NCBI RefSeq assembly: GCF_900007165.1
Contig: NZ_CYGY02000046.1
Coordinates: forward strand, 124,001-188,000
Direction of reading: 5' to 3'
DNA from: Paraburkholderia piptadeniae
GTDB taxonomy: Bacteria; Pseudomonadota; Gammaproteobacteria; Burkholderiales; Burkholderiaceae
Length of the DNA stretch: 64,000 nt
Shown here piece by piece: positions 24,251-33,570 of this stretch. The translations under genes and the position numbers were made by a program. Each line of letters begins with the position of its first letter. Position 1 is the stretch's first letter. Below the pieces are notes generated by a model. The model ran no database searches and was not told where the DNA came from. It saw nothing but the letters and a program-made list of their open reading frames with translations.

Positions 24251-24973
24251 GGCGCAGGCCGCGCAGGCGGCGGGTGGCAAGCGGTAGAGCTCTCATCATA
24301 GAGTCGGTGCGCGGCTTGCTCGCGTGCAATGCAACCATGCGCGCAACGGCCGCGCCCCATCGAGGCTTGAAAGCGTTGGCCGGATACGCCTGCAAATCAG
24401 CGACGAATCCAGAAGCGCAAACGTACACAAAAGTAAAAAGACGATCTTCCGTCGAGCTGATTGCCATATTTTCACTGCAATTCGACTGTTTTGAGTTGAT
24501 TTCATTCGACGAACGCCCGTTCGCGAGTTGCCTTTTCGCCGATTTGCTTCGAAAATTGCGCAACGATAAATACTCAGCCCGCCATGATCGGGCGAAATCC
24601 GCGCGAGGGCCCGGGCATTGCATGCCATGCAAGTCCCGCCAAACCCTCGCGGAGACCAGCGGGGCACCACGGAGCCATGAACGCCGTCTTGCCGCCGCAG
24701 CATGATCAACGGGGTAGGCTTCGAAAATGCCGGTCATTGACGTTGTCCATTGCGTGCACACTGCATCGGCCGCGCGCCGCCCGTGCAGCGCGCGCCGTAC
24801 GGCGCGTTCGTCGGGCCGCCATCGTGTCGAGCATCGCTCGTGCCGACCGCTTCTCCTTGCCGCTTACTCCTCGTCCGTGCGGTTCCGTTGCGCGACTGCG
24901 CGAGCGGCCACTAAAGATTAAATTCACGCCGCCGTTAACACGTACGAGCCCACTCCGTTTCCAGTCCACTGCC
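24251..24973. other. Intergenic region without recognised content
   Basis: About 720 bp between the divergent sensor kinase and the receiver gene. The middle (around 24430-24520) is AT-richer and could hold promoters for both directions. No credible gene, repeat or RNA was seen. Confidence 0.5.
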
Positions 24974-25342
24974 ATGTCTTTGCCCATTGTGATCGCCGAT
25001 GATTCGCTGCTTGCCCGCAAGGTGCTCACCAAGGCATTGCCGGAGGATTGGAAAGTCGACATCACCTATGCCTCGAACGGCCGCGAAGCGCTCGATCATT
25101 ATCGCAAGGGCCGCGCATCGGTGATGTTTCTCGATCTGACGATGCCCGACATGACGGGCTATCAGGTTCTTGAGGCTCTACAGCACGAGGACCTCAATAC
25201 GTTCGTGATCGTCGTGTCCGCCGATATCCAGCCGATGGCAAGGGAGCGCGTGCGCACGCTTGGCGCGATTGCCTTTATCGCCAAGCCCGTGACCCCGGAG
25301 GCGCTGCGTCCCATCCTGAAGGAGTACGGTTTGTATGTCTGA
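24974..25342 (+). CDS. Single-domain response regulator (CheY-like)
   Basis: A 122-residue stand-alone receiver: acidic pair in VIADDSLLARKVL, phospho-acceptor Asp in VMFLDLTMPDMTG and Lys in IAKPVTPEA. It has no output domain. The start at 24974 fits the domain edge; a longer frame upstream is non-homologous. It overlaps the next gene by 8 bp, so the two are coupled. With a CheC-like phosphatase and a diguanylate cyclase it forms a three-gene signalling unit. Confidence 0.92.
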   Translation: MSLPIVIADDSLLARKVLTKALPEDWKVDITYASNGREALDHYRKGRASVMFLDLTMPDMTGYQVLEALQHEDLNTFVIVVSADIQPMARERVRTLGAIAFIAKPVTPEALRPILKEYGLYV

Positions 25343-25958
25343 GCCAGTCCTAAACGAAGAGCAGCGCGACGCGCTGCAGGAGATCGCCAATCTGGCGATG
25401 GGCCAGGCCGCGACGCGCCTCGCGCTCCTGCTCGATGCGTTCATCGAACTTTCCGTGCCGCGCGTGCGCGTGGTCGCCGTGCGCGAGGCGGCGCAGGCGC
25501 TGCGCGACATGACGGGCATCAACGAGCCCGTCAGCGCCGTCCGGCAGGGCTTCCGGTCCGACATCAAGGGCGAGGCGCTCGTGATCTGCCGCACGGGCAG
25601 CATCGAGCAGCTGTGCGCGCTCGTGAGCGATCCGTACGCGAAGTCCGCGTACGAGGCGACGTCGCAGGAAGAACTCATGTTCGACGTCGCGAACATCCTG
25701 ACGGGCGCGTGCGTGTCGTGCATCCTCGACCAGCTCGGGCGCACGCCGGTGTTTTCGCCGCCGGGCCTGCTCGGTTCTGCGATGTCGCTCGACGACGTCT
25801 TCCAGCCGAAAGTGCTCGCCTGGGAGGCCGCGCTGTTGGTCGAAGTGAACTTCGCGCTGGAGGATCAGAGTTTCCGCGCCCACCTCGTGATGCTGATGGC
25901 GGAAGACTCGATCCGCCATCTGAGCACCGCGCTGGACGCGTTGCTTTCCAGCCTATGA
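25335..25958 (+). CDS. CheC-like phosphatase / adaptor protein
   Basis: A 207-residue CheC/CheX/FliY-fold protein. The first signature is ALQEIANLAMGQAATRLALL, close to the CheC ExxN phosphatase helix with the Glu and Asn present, and a second similar helix is ELMFDVANILTGACVSCILD. CheC proteins remove phosphate from CheY-type receivers, here most likely the receiver encoded just upstream. No chemotaxis kinase or receptor is nearby. The stop overlaps the next ATG (ATGA). Confidence 0.85.
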   Translation: MSEPVLNEEQRDALQEIANLAMGQAATRLALLLDAFIELSVPRVRVVAVREAAQALRDMTGINEPVSAVRQGFRSDIKGEALVICRTGSIEQLCALVSDPYAKSAYEATSQEELMFDVANILTGACVSCILDQLGRTPVFSPPGLLGSAMSLDDVFQPKVLAWEAALLVEVNFALEDQSFRAHLVMLMAEDSIRHLSTALDALLSSL

Positions 25959-26893
25959 ATGCTCCGCTTCCAACGCTGAGCGACCTGGTCGTCGAACGGG
26001 TCGGCTTTGGCATTTTCGTGCTCGACCGTCAGATGAACGTGCTGATGTGGAACCGCTTCATGCACGATCACAGCGGACTGTCGGCGCAGCAGGTGGTCGG
26101 CAGGTCGATTTTCGCCAGCTTTCCGGAACTGCCGCGCGTGTGGTTCACGCGCAAGGTCGAAAGCGTTTTCCAGCTCGGCAGCTTTGCGTTCAGCTCGTGG
26201 GAGCAGCGTCCGTATCTGTTCAAGTTCGATCATGACCGGCCGATCACGGGCGGCGTCGATTACATGCAGCAGGACTGCACGTTCATGCCGATCATGCGCG
26301 AGCGCGAAGTGGAGGCCGTCTGCGTGACGGTGTGCGATGTGACGCACGTGAGCATCGTGCAGCGCGAGCGCGAAGAGGCTGTCGCGAAGCTGCAGGAATA
26401 CGCGGACCGCGACGGCTTGACGGGTATCGCGAACCGACGGTTCTTCGAAGCGCGGTTGCGCGACGAATACACGCGCTGGCAGCGCTACGGCGGCAATCTG
26501 TCGATCCTGCTATTCGATCTCGATCACTTCAAGAAGATCAACGACCAGTTCGGCCACATGGTCGGCGATACCGTGCTGCGCGAGATGGCTCGGCGCGTGT
26601 CGCACGTCGTGCGTGCGCAGGATACGTTCGGGCGTTTCGGCGGCGAGGAGTTCGCGTTGCTGCTGCCGTGCACGCCGCTCGACGATGCGATGCAGGTCGC
26701 GGAGAAGATCCGGAACACGATCGGCGGATCGGCCGTCGATGTGCAAGGCGTGAACGTGCCGGTGACTGCGAGCGTCGGCGGCGCGGCGGCGCGGGTGGGC
26801 GTGCCGGCCTACGAGGCGCTCATCAACGAGGCGGACGCCGCGCTCTATAGCGCGAAGCGGCAGGGGCGCAACCGCTCGGTGGCCTTCATCTGA
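25955..26893 (+). CDS. PAS-GGDEF diguanylate cyclase
   Basis: A 312-residue cytoplasmic protein. The PAS domain spans about residues 8-130 (ERVGFGIFVLDRQMNVLMWN, then FMHDHSGLSAQQVVGRSIFA). A short helix leads to a GGDEF domain with DGLTGIANRRFF, FDLDHFKKINDQFGH and the active site GGEEF. An RAQD inhibitory site stands five residues before GGEEF, so product feedback by cyclic di-GMP is expected. It should be an active cyclase. It is the last gene of the receiver / CheC-like / cyclase operon, joined by a 4-bp overlap. Confidence 0.94.
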   Translation: MNAPLPTLSDLVVERVGFGIFVLDRQMNVLMWNRFMHDHSGLSAQQVVGRSIFASFPELPRVWFTRKVESVFQLGSFAFSSWEQRPYLFKFDHDRPITGGVDYMQQDCTFMPIMREREVEAVCVTVCDVTHVSIVQREREEAVAKLQEYADRDGLTGIANRRFFEARLRDEYTRWQRYGGNLSILLFDLDHFKKINDQFGHMVGDTVLREMARRVSHVVRAQDTFGRFGGEEFALLLPCTPLDDAMQVAEKIRNTIGGSAVDVQGVNVPVTASVGGAAARVGVPAYEALINEADAALYSAKRQGRNRSVAFI

Positions 26894-26963
26894 GTGGTTT
26901 TCGTGGCGCGGGGGCCGGGCGCCCGCCGGCAAGCCGCACGTGTTCGACGCCCGCTGCGCTGAT

Positions 26964-27386
26964 TCACTTACGGCTCATCCACGAGCCGACGATGCGCCAC
27001 TGGCCGTCGCGACGCAAGAAATCGTCCTTGAATGCGAACACGGCTGACTGACCGTTCGGCGCCATGAAGTGATCTTCGCCGACTGCGACGGCCTGATCGC
27101 CGTCCACATGAATCTGCACATTCTGCAGCGTCTGCTTCGAGCCTGCGGGCAAGGGCGGCGCGCTCAGCACATCGCTTTTCGTACGCGCCGCGCCCGACGG
27201 CGTGATCTCGCGATACGAGTCGTCGAGCAGTGCTTTGAGCGTGTCGCGATCGCGATGCATGCTTGCCTGCAGCCACGTTTCCTCCATCTGGCGGATCACG
27301 GCTTCGTCGTTTTGCGTGGCGAAGACGGGTGCCGAAAACACAAAAGCGGCGAGAAGAGGCGCGGCTAAAAACATATGGAATTTCAT
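26964..27386 (-). CDS. Exported NTF2-like (DUF4440) protein
   Basis: A 140-residue protein with a signal peptide (MKFHMFLAAPLLAAFVFSAP, cleavage after VFA) and an NTF2/SnoaL-like domain (IRQMEETWLQASMHRDRDTL, ending DDFLRRDGQWRIVGSWMSRK). It is periplasmic by prediction. The ligand or reaction is unknown. It converges on the cyclase gene. Confidence 0.82.
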   Translation of the reverse strand: MKFHMFLAAPLLAAFVFSAPVFATQNDEAVIRQMEETWLQASMHRDRDTLKALLDDSYREITPSGAARTKSDVLSAPPLPAGSKQTLQNVQIHVDGDQAVAVGEDHFMAPNGQSAVFAFKDDFLRRDGQWRIVGSWMSRK

Positions 27387-27940
27387 GATTTTCCTTCAAT
27401 AAAACGAAATTGGCGGATTATTTAAAATCAATTAATTTTGAACGCGAAAATGATCGATCAATTAATACCGGAGATAATCCGACTGAAAATGGACTCCAGG
27501 AAAATGTCGACATATTTGATGTCGACCATTTGCGGGCGGACAGCGCTTTGGCCTGTGGTGTGTCCCTTCGGTGTTCATAGCGACGACAAATGTAATCGCG
27601 ATTTGCCCCGCGATATCTCAGACAAGTCTTAATTTGAGATAGCCCGCCAATCAACGCCATAACCAGAGCTGACAAAGCGATTTTGATTGGCATTGCGCCA
27701 AATGCCGCCGGCATTACCCCGTCGACCTCCCATACCGATTAACCGTGCGCCTGCGCGCTTGCCGCGCTCACACGATCGCTCGCTGTTTCTGCGGCGCCTG
27801 TCAAAGGTTGGTATACTTTTCGCCGTTTTCCGGCCTTTGTGGCTGGAGTTTCGCGCGTGTCCGCGCGCGCGGGCGGCTTGCCCTGCGGGTAGGCATGACT
27901 TCTTGATCGCCCCCTCGTGGGTGTCTCAGCGGAGATCGTC
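27387..27940 (+). promoter_or_regulatory. Upstream region of the hopanoid operon, AT-rich at its left end
   Basis: No credible gene. The left 300 bp is clearly AT-richer than the surroundings. At 27812-27817 TATACT is preceded by TG with one base between (TGGTATACT), an extended -10 promoter about 125 bp before hpnD; no good -35 is visible. Confidence 0.5.
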
Positions 27941-28789
27941 TTGGCCGTTTCCAACCTCGTCGTGGACGAAACACAAACTGACGCAGCCGCCGCAAGTTCG
28001 GGCAGCTCGTTTTATCTCGCGATGCGCATCCTGCCGCCGGCGCAGCGCGACGCGATGTACCAGGTCTACGCCTTCTGCCGCGCCGTCGACGATATCGCCG
28101 ACAGCAACCTGCCGCGCGCCGAACGCGCCGCGGGTCTCGAGCGCTGGCGGGCGGACATCGACGCGTGCTACGCGGGCTCGCCGCGCGCGTCGCTGCGCGA
28201 ACTGACCCGGCACATCCACACGTTTCACCTGCAGCGCGAAGACTTCCACGCGATGATCGACGGCATGGCGATGGACGCCGCCGCCGACATCTGCGCGCCC
28301 GACGAAGCGACGCTCGATCTGTACTGCGACCGCGTCGCGAGCGCGGCGGGCCGGTTGTCGGTGAGAATTTTCGGGATGGAGGAGCAGCCCGGCATCGAGC
28401 TATCGCATCATCTGGGACGCGCGCTGCAACTGACGAACATCCTGCGCGATATCGACGAAGACGCCGCGATCAACCGCTGCTATCTGCCGTACGAGCTGCT
28501 CGCGCGGGAAGGCATCGCGACGTCGAATCCGCTTACGGTCGCCGACGATCCGTCTCTGCCTCGCGTGTGCGCGACGCTCGTCGAGCGCGCGAAGCAGCAC
28601 TTCGCCGCCGCCGACGCGATCATGGATGCGCAGCCGCGCGCGCAGGTTCGCGCGCCGCGCATCATGTCGGGCGTCTATCGCGTGCTGCTCGATCGCACGC
28701 TGGATCGCGGCTTCGACATTCCGCGCACGAAGATCAGCAAGCCGAAGCTGCGGATGCTGGCCATCGTCGCGCGCTACGCTTTCTTTTGA
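27941..28789 (+). CDS. hpnD: HpnD, presqualene diphosphate synthase
   Basis: About 282 residues of the squalene/phytoene synthase family. Asp-rich motifs that bind diphosphate via magnesium are CRAVDDIADSNLPRAER and QLTNILRDIDEDA. In the three-step bacterial route HpnD joins two farnesyl diphosphates to presqualene diphosphate. The TTG at 27941 is preferred because GGAG (27931-27934) lies six bases upstream; an in-frame GTG at 27917 has none. It is the first gene of hpnD-hpnE-shc-hpnG, each overlapping the next by 1-4 bases. Confidence 0.93.
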   Translation: MAVSNLVVDETQTDAAAASSGSSFYLAMRILPPAQRDAMYQVYAFCRAVDDIADSNLPRAERAAGLERWRADIDACYAGSPRASLRELTRHIHTFHLQREDFHAMIDGMAMDAAADICAPDEATLDLYCDRVASAAGRLSVRIFGMEEQPGIELSHHLGRALQLTNILRDIDEDAAINRCYLPYELLAREGIATSNPLTVADDPSLPRVCATLVERAKQHFAAADAIMDAQPRAQVRAPRIMSGVYRVLLDRTLDRGFDIPRTKISKPKLRMLAIVARYAFF

Positions 28790-30060
28790 TGCGCAAGCTG
28801 GTCCATGTGATCGGCGCGGGGCTGGCCGGTCTGGCGGCTGCTGTGCAGTTGCAGCGGCGCGGCGCGCAGGTGATCCTGTACGAAGCGGCCGAACAGGCGG
28901 GCGGCCGCTGCCGTTCGTACTACGACCGCGTGCTCGCGGGCACGGTCGACAGCGGCAATCACCTGATGCTGTCGGGCCAGCAGGCGACGCTGAACTACTT
29001 GCGCGCAATCGGTTCCGCCGACGAACTTGTCGGGCCGATACAGCCCGAATACCCCTTCGTCGATCTCGCGACGAACCGGCGCTGGACAGTCCGGATGTCG
29101 CCGGGACGTTTTCCGGCGTGGATTTTCGAGGCCGGCGCGCGCGTGCCGGAGACCGTGTGGTCGGACTATCTGTCGATCGTGCCGCTGCTGTTCGCGAAGC
29201 CCGGCCGCACCGTCGCGCAGACGATGCGCAGCAACGGCGTGTTGTGGGACCGCATGCTGCGGCCCCTGCTGCTCGCGATGACGAACATCGAGCCGCGCCA
29301 CGCGACGGCCGAAGTGGCGGGCGCTGCGCTGCGCGACACGCTCGCGGCGGGCGGCCCCGCAAGCCGGCCGCTGATTGCGCGCAACGGGCTGGGCTCTGCC
29401 TTCGTCGAACCGGCGCTGCGTCTTTTGCAGCACGGCGGCGCGGCGATCCGGCTCGGCACGCGGCTCGACGCGCTCGAGCTTGCGCACGCGTCGGAGAGCC
29501 GCGTGAGCGCGCTTCGATTCGGTGACGAGCGCGTCGAAATCGGCGTGAACGAGGCCGTCGTGCTGGCCGTGACGCCGGATGTCGCGCAAGCGCTGCTGCC
29601 GGCCGTGCAGGCGCCGGGCCGGTTCTCCGCCGTCGTGACGGCGCATTACGCCGTCGAGCCGCCGCTCGGCCACCCGCCGCTGACGGGCCTCGTCAACGCG
29701 ACCGCCGACTGGCTGATCGCGTCCGACGGGCGTCTGTCGGTGACGGCATATGACGCCGCGAGTCTCATCGATACGCCGCGCGACGAACTCGCGCGTACGC
29801 TGTGGAAGGACATCGCGAGAGCGACGGGGCTGTCAGACGATCTGCCGCTGAAGTGGCAGGTGACGGTCGAGCCGCGCGCGACGATCGCCGCGCGGCCCGA
29901 AGACGAGATGCGCCGTCCCGCTACGCGCACTCGCTGGAACAATCTGATGCTTGCAGGCGACTGGACGGCAACCGGCCTGCCAGCGGGCATCGAAGGAGCG
30001 ATCCGCTCGGGCCGGAAGGCCGCGGATACGCTATTGAATGAACTGATGGAACGCCGATGA
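28789..30060 (+). CDS. hpnE: HpnE, hydroxysqualene dehydroxylase
   Basis: A 423-residue FAD amine-oxidase-like protein. The dinucleotide motif VIGAGLAGLAAAVQLQRRGA is at residues about 7-26, followed by GGRCRSYYD, and the C-terminal FAD-contact region is AGDWTATGLPAGIEGAIRSG. HpnE converts hydroxysqualene to squalene. The start overlaps the hpnD stop (TGATG) and the stop overlaps the cyclase start (ATGA), so translation is probably coupled throughout. Confidence 0.93.
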   Translation: MRKLVHVIGAGLAGLAAAVQLQRRGAQVILYEAAEQAGGRCRSYYDRVLAGTVDSGNHLMLSGQQATLNYLRAIGSADELVGPIQPEYPFVDLATNRRWTVRMSPGRFPAWIFEAGARVPETVWSDYLSIVPLLFAKPGRTVAQTMRSNGVLWDRMLRPLLLAMTNIEPRHATAEVAGAALRDTLAAGGPASRPLIARNGLGSAFVEPALRLLQHGGAAIRLGTRLDALELAHASESRVSALRFGDERVEIGVNEAVVLAVTPDVAQALLPAVQAPGRFSAVVTAHYAVEPPLGHPPLTGLVNATADWLIASDGRLSVTAYDAASLIDTPRDELARTLWKDIARATGLSDDLPLKWQVTVEPRATIAARPEDEMRRPATRTRWNNLMLAGDWTATGLPAGIEGAIRSGRKAADTLLNELMERR

Positions 30061-32090
30061 ACGACCTATCCATGACCCAGACGCTGGGCGATGCACTGCC
30101 TCAAACGCTGATCGACGATCACGCCCCCGTCGCTGCCGCGCTGGCGACGGGCGCCGCGCCCGTCGATGCGCTCGACGCCGCCGTCACGCGCGCGACCGAT
30201 GCGATCCTCGCCGCGCAAAAGGACGACGGCCACTGGGTCTACGAACTCGAAGCCGACGCGACGATTCCCGCCGAATACGTGCTGCTCGTTCATTACCTCG
30301 GCGAGACGCCCGACGTCGAACTCGAACAGAAGATCGCGCGCTATCTGCGCCGCATCCAGTTGCCCAACGGCGGCTGGCCGCTCTTCATGGATGGCGCGCT
30401 CGACGTCAGCGCGAGCGTGAAGGCCTACTTCGCGCTGAAGATGATTGGCGATCCGGAAGACGCCGAGCACATGGTCCGCGCGCGCGAGGCGATTCTCGCG
30501 AACGGCGGCGCCGAGGCGGTGAACGTGTTCACGCGCATTCTGCTGGCGCTCTTCGGCGTGGTGACGTGGTACGCGGTGCCGATGATGCCCGTCGAAATCA
30601 TGCTGCTGCCCAAGTGGTTCCCGTTCCATCTGTCGAAGGTGTCGTACTGGGCGCGCACCGTGATCGTGCCGTTGCTCGTGCTGAACGCGAAGCGCCCCGT
30701 CGCGCGCAATCCGCGCGGCGTGCGCATCGACGAACTGTTCCGCGGCGCGCCCGTGACGACGGGCCTGCTGCCGCGCTCGGGCCACCAGAGCAAAGGCTGG
30801 TTCGCCTTTTTCCGCACCGTCGACGGCGTGCTGCGCATGACGGACGGCCTGTTCCCGAAAGCGTCGCGCGAGCGCGCGATCAAGGCGGCCGTCGCATTCG
30901 TCGATGAACGTCTGAACGGCGAAGACGGCCTCGGCGCGATTTTCCCGGCGATGGCGAACTCGGTGATGATGTACGACGTGCTCGGCTATCCCGCCGATCA
31001 CCCGAATCGCGCGATTGCCCGCAAGTCGATCGACAAGCTGCTCGTCATCCACGAAGACGAAGCGTATTGCCAGCCGTGCCTGTCGCCCGTGTGGGACACG
31101 TCGCTCATCGCGCATGCGCTGCTCGAAACGGGCGACGAGCGCGCCGAAGAGGCCGTGCTGCGCGGCCTCGAATGGCTGCGCCCGCTGCAGATTCTCGACG
31201 TGCGCGGCGACTGGATTTCGCGCCGTCCGGATACGCGTCCCGGCGGCTGGGCATTCCAGTACAACAACGCCCATTACCCCGACGTCGACGATACGGCCGT
31301 GGTCGCAATGGCGATGCAACGCGCGGCGGCGCTGACGAAATCGGATGTCGACGGCAACGCGATTGCCCGCGCCCGCGAGTGGGTGGTCGGCATGCAGAGC
31401 AGCGACGGTGGCTGGGGCGCGTTCGAGCCGGAAAACACGCAGTACTACCTGAACAACATTCCGTTCTCCGATCACGGCGCATTGCTCGATCCGCCGACGG
31501 CGGACGTGTCGGGCCGCTGTCTGTCAATGCTCGCGCAACTCGGCGAAATGCCCGCGACGAGCGAGCCGGCGCGCCGCGCGTACGACTATCTGCTGAAGGA
31601 GCAGGAAGAAGATGGCAGCTGGTACGGCCGCTGGGGCATGAACTTTATCTACGGCACGTGGACGGCGCTGTGCGCGCTCAACGCGGCGGGCATCTCGCTC
31701 GAAGACGCGCGCATCAAACGCGCCGCGCAATGGCTCGTGTCGATCCAGAACCCGGACGGCGGCTGGGGCGAAGACGGCACCAGCTACAAGCTCGACTACC
31801 GCGGCTACGAAAAGGCGACGAGCATTCCGTCGCAGACGTCGTGGGCGCTGCTCGGGCTGATGGCAGCCGGTTACGTCGATCATCCCGCCGTCGCGCGCGG
31901 CATCGAATATCTGAAGAGCGAGCAGCGCGACCACGGCCTGTGGGACGAAGAGCGCTTTTCCGCGACGGGCTTCCCGCGCGTGTTCTATCTGCGCTACCAC
32001 GGCTATCGCAAGTTCTTCCCACTGTGGGCCCTCGCGCGCTACCGCAACCTGACGCGCACGGGCGAGAAGCGCGTCACCGTCGGAATGTGA
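30057..32090 (+). CDS. shc: Squalene-hopene cyclase
   Basis: A 677-residue terpene cyclase converting squalene to hopene and hopanol at the inner membrane. The acid motif DVDDTA lies at residues 409-414. Several QW repeats are visible, for example QKDDGHWVYELEADATIPAE near the N-terminus, QSSDGGWGAFEPENTQYY and QNPDGGWGED near the C-terminus. Full length for the family. It sits between hpnE and hpnG with 4-bp and 1-bp overlaps. The N-terminal 30 residues are extra and poorly conserved. Confidence 0.97.
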   Translation: MNDLSMTQTLGDALPQTLIDDHAPVAAALATGAAPVDALDAAVTRATDAILAAQKDDGHWVYELEADATIPAEYVLLVHYLGETPDVELEQKIARYLRRIQLPNGGWPLFMDGALDVSASVKAYFALKMIGDPEDAEHMVRAREAILANGGAEAVNVFTRILLALFGVVTWYAVPMMPVEIMLLPKWFPFHLSKVSYWARTVIVPLLVLNAKRPVARNPRGVRIDELFRGAPVTTGLLPRSGHQSKGWFAFFRTVDGVLRMTDGLFPKASRERAIKAAVAFVDERLNGEDGLGAIFPAMANSVMMYDVLGYPADHPNRAIARKSIDKLLVIHEDEAYCQPCLSPVWDTSLIAHALLETGDERAEEAVLRGLEWLRPLQILDVRGDWISRRPDTRPGGWAFQYNNAHYPDVDDTAVVAMAMQRAAALTKSDVDGNAIARAREWVVGMQSSDGGWGAFEPENTQYYLNNIPFSDHGALLDPPTADVSGRCLSMLAQLGEMPATSEPARRAYDYLLKEQEEDGSWYGRWGMNFIYGTWTALCALNAAGISLEDARIKRAAQWLVSIQNPDGGWGEDGTSYKLDYRGYEKATSIPSQTSWALLGLMAAGYVDHPAVARGIEYLKSEQRDHGLWDEERFSATGFPRVFYLRYHGYRKFFPLWALARYRNLTRTGEKRVTVGM

Positions 32091-32803
32091 TGGCGGCTCG
32101 GCCCGATCGCATGAACGCGAGCCTGCCCGTCATCGCCGTCACGGGGATGGCGTTCGAGGCGCGCATCGCGCGCGGCAAGGGCGTCGACGCTGTGTTCGCG
32201 GCGCGCGCCGATCTGCTCGAACGCGCGCTCAACGAAGCCGTCGCGCGCGGCTGCGCGGGCATCGTCAGCTTCGGCACGGCGGGCGGGCTGGCGCCCGATC
32301 TGGCGCCCGGCGCGCTGATCGTCGCGAGCAGCGTGCATAGTCCGCTCGGAAAGGTCGATACCGATCTGCGCTGGTCCGCGCGCATCGTCACCGCGCTCGG
32401 CGCGACCCCGCTGAATACAAAGCTGTGGCGCGGCCCGATGGCGGGCGTCGGCGCGCCGCTCGTCGGCGCTGCGGACAAGGAGGCGCTGCATGCGTCGACG
32501 GGCGCGCTTGCTGTCGACATGGAATCTCACCTCGCGGGCGCGATCGCCGAGGCGAACGGCTTGCCCTTTGCGGTCTGCCGCGCCGTCGTCGATCCGGCGT
32601 GGCGCACGCTGCCCTCCGCCGCGACGGCGGGCCTGCGCGACGACGGCACAACGGCCATCGGGCCGATCCTGCGCGAACTGGCGCGCCAGCCGTCGCAACT
32701 GGGCGGCCTGCTGCAGGTTGCCGCCGACGCCCGCGCCGCCCGTAGCACGCTCGTCGCTGCCCGGCACGCCCTGGAACGCTCGGGCGCGCTCCTCTTTCCC
32801 TGA
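32090..32803 (+). CDS. hpnG: HpnG, hopanoid-associated nucleoside phosphorylase-like enzyme
   Basis: A 237-residue protein of the purine nucleoside phosphorylase fold (AVTGMAFEARIARGKGV, GIVSFGTAGGLAPDLAPGAL, ALAVDMESHLAGAIAEANG). HpnG removes adenine from adenosylhopane to give a ribosylhopane on the way to bacteriohopanetetrol. It starts within the shc stop (TGATG); a start at MNASLP seven codons later is possible. It works directly after HpnH, whose gene lies 6 kb downstream. Confidence 0.92.
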   Translation: MAARPDRMNASLPVIAVTGMAFEARIARGKGVDAVFAARADLLERALNEAVARGCAGIVSFGTAGGLAPDLAPGALIVASSVHSPLGKVDTDLRWSARIVTALGATPLNTKLWRGPMAGVGAPLVGAADKEALHASTGALAVDMESHLAGAIAEANGLPFAVCRAVVDPAWRTLPSAATAGLRDDGTTAIGPILRELARQPSQLGGLLQVAADARAARSTLVAARHALERSGALLFP

Positions 32804-32952
32804 CGCATCAAGCCGCACGCTGCACGCCGCGAAAACGAAACAGTGTGTTGGTCTTGATAACCTAGGGAAAACCCTTATGTCTGATATAGTGCTACGTATT
32901 AACCCTAGGGCGCGCCGACGAGCGCGTCCGCGCTATTCCGAAGAGGGACCGA

Positions 32953-33444
32953 ATGAATTTCCACACACGCAAATGGGTCAAGCCTGAAGACCTCAATCCC
33001 AACGGCACGCTGTTCGGCGGCAGCCTGCTGCGCTGGATCGACGAAGAAGCCGCCATTTACGCGATCTGCCAGCTCGACAACCAGCGCGTCGTGACCAAGT
33101 TCATGTCCGAGATCAACTTTGTCAGCTCGGCGCGGCAGGGCGACATCATCGAGCTCGGCATGACGGCGACCCATTTCGGCAGGACGTCGATCACGCTGCG
33201 CTGCGAAGTACGCAACAAGATCACGCGCAAGAGCATTCTGACCGTCGAAAAGATGGTGTTCGTGAATCTCGACGAGAACGGCAATCCGGCGCCGCACGGC
33301 CGCAAGAAGATCCGCTACGCCGACGAGGCTTTCGAGCGCTACAGCGAAAAGCTGCGCGCGATGCAGCAGCAACCGGCGTTGCTTGCATCGGAAGACGCCG
33401 AGGCAGTTAATGCTGTCGATCAGGAAGCGGACGCAGCGCATTGA
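32953..33444 (+). CDS. Acyl-CoA thioesterase, hotdog fold
   Basis: A 163-residue YciA/BACH-like thioesterase (PNGTLFGGSLLRWIDEEAAI, TKFMSEINFVSSARQGDIIE, catalytic Asp in LRWIDEEA). It hydrolyses acyl-CoA to free acid and CoA. The start follows GAGGGA. A 150-bp spacer separates it from hpnG, so it may have its own promoter. The last 25 residues are extra and acidic. Confidence 0.92.
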   Translation: MNFHTRKWVKPEDLNPNGTLFGGSLLRWIDEEAAIYAICQLDNQRVVTKFMSEINFVSSARQGDIIELGMTATHFGRTSITLRCEVRNKITRKSILTVEKMVFVNLDENGNPAPHGRKKIRYADEAFERYSEKLRAMQQQPALLASEDAEAVNAVDQEADAAH

Positions 33445-33499
33445 CGCGCGGCGCGGCGGTTCATCGCCGTAATCCTTCGGCTAGCTGAGTCGGCCGCAC

Positions 33500-33543
33500 A
33501 AAAAATCCCCGGTTGGTTGCGTGACCAGCCGGGGATTTTTTTG
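33500..33543. terminator. Strong bidirectional terminator
   Basis: AAAAATCCCCGG and CCGGGGATTTTTTT form a long stem flanked by A and T runs, between the thioesterase gene and the convergent mlaA-like gene. Confidence 0.88.
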
Positions 33544-33570
33544 CATCCACAGGACAAAAGCCAAAGCGGC

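Noticed and set aside
21800..24301. Very long plus-strand frame opposite the hybrid kinase
   Set aside because: It is an antisense shadow of a high-GC gene; the minus-strand frame has all kinase and receiver motifs.
27418..27714. Minus-strand frame of 98 codons upstream of hpnD
   Set aside because: AT-rich, no ribosome site, no recognisable fold; treated as intergenic.
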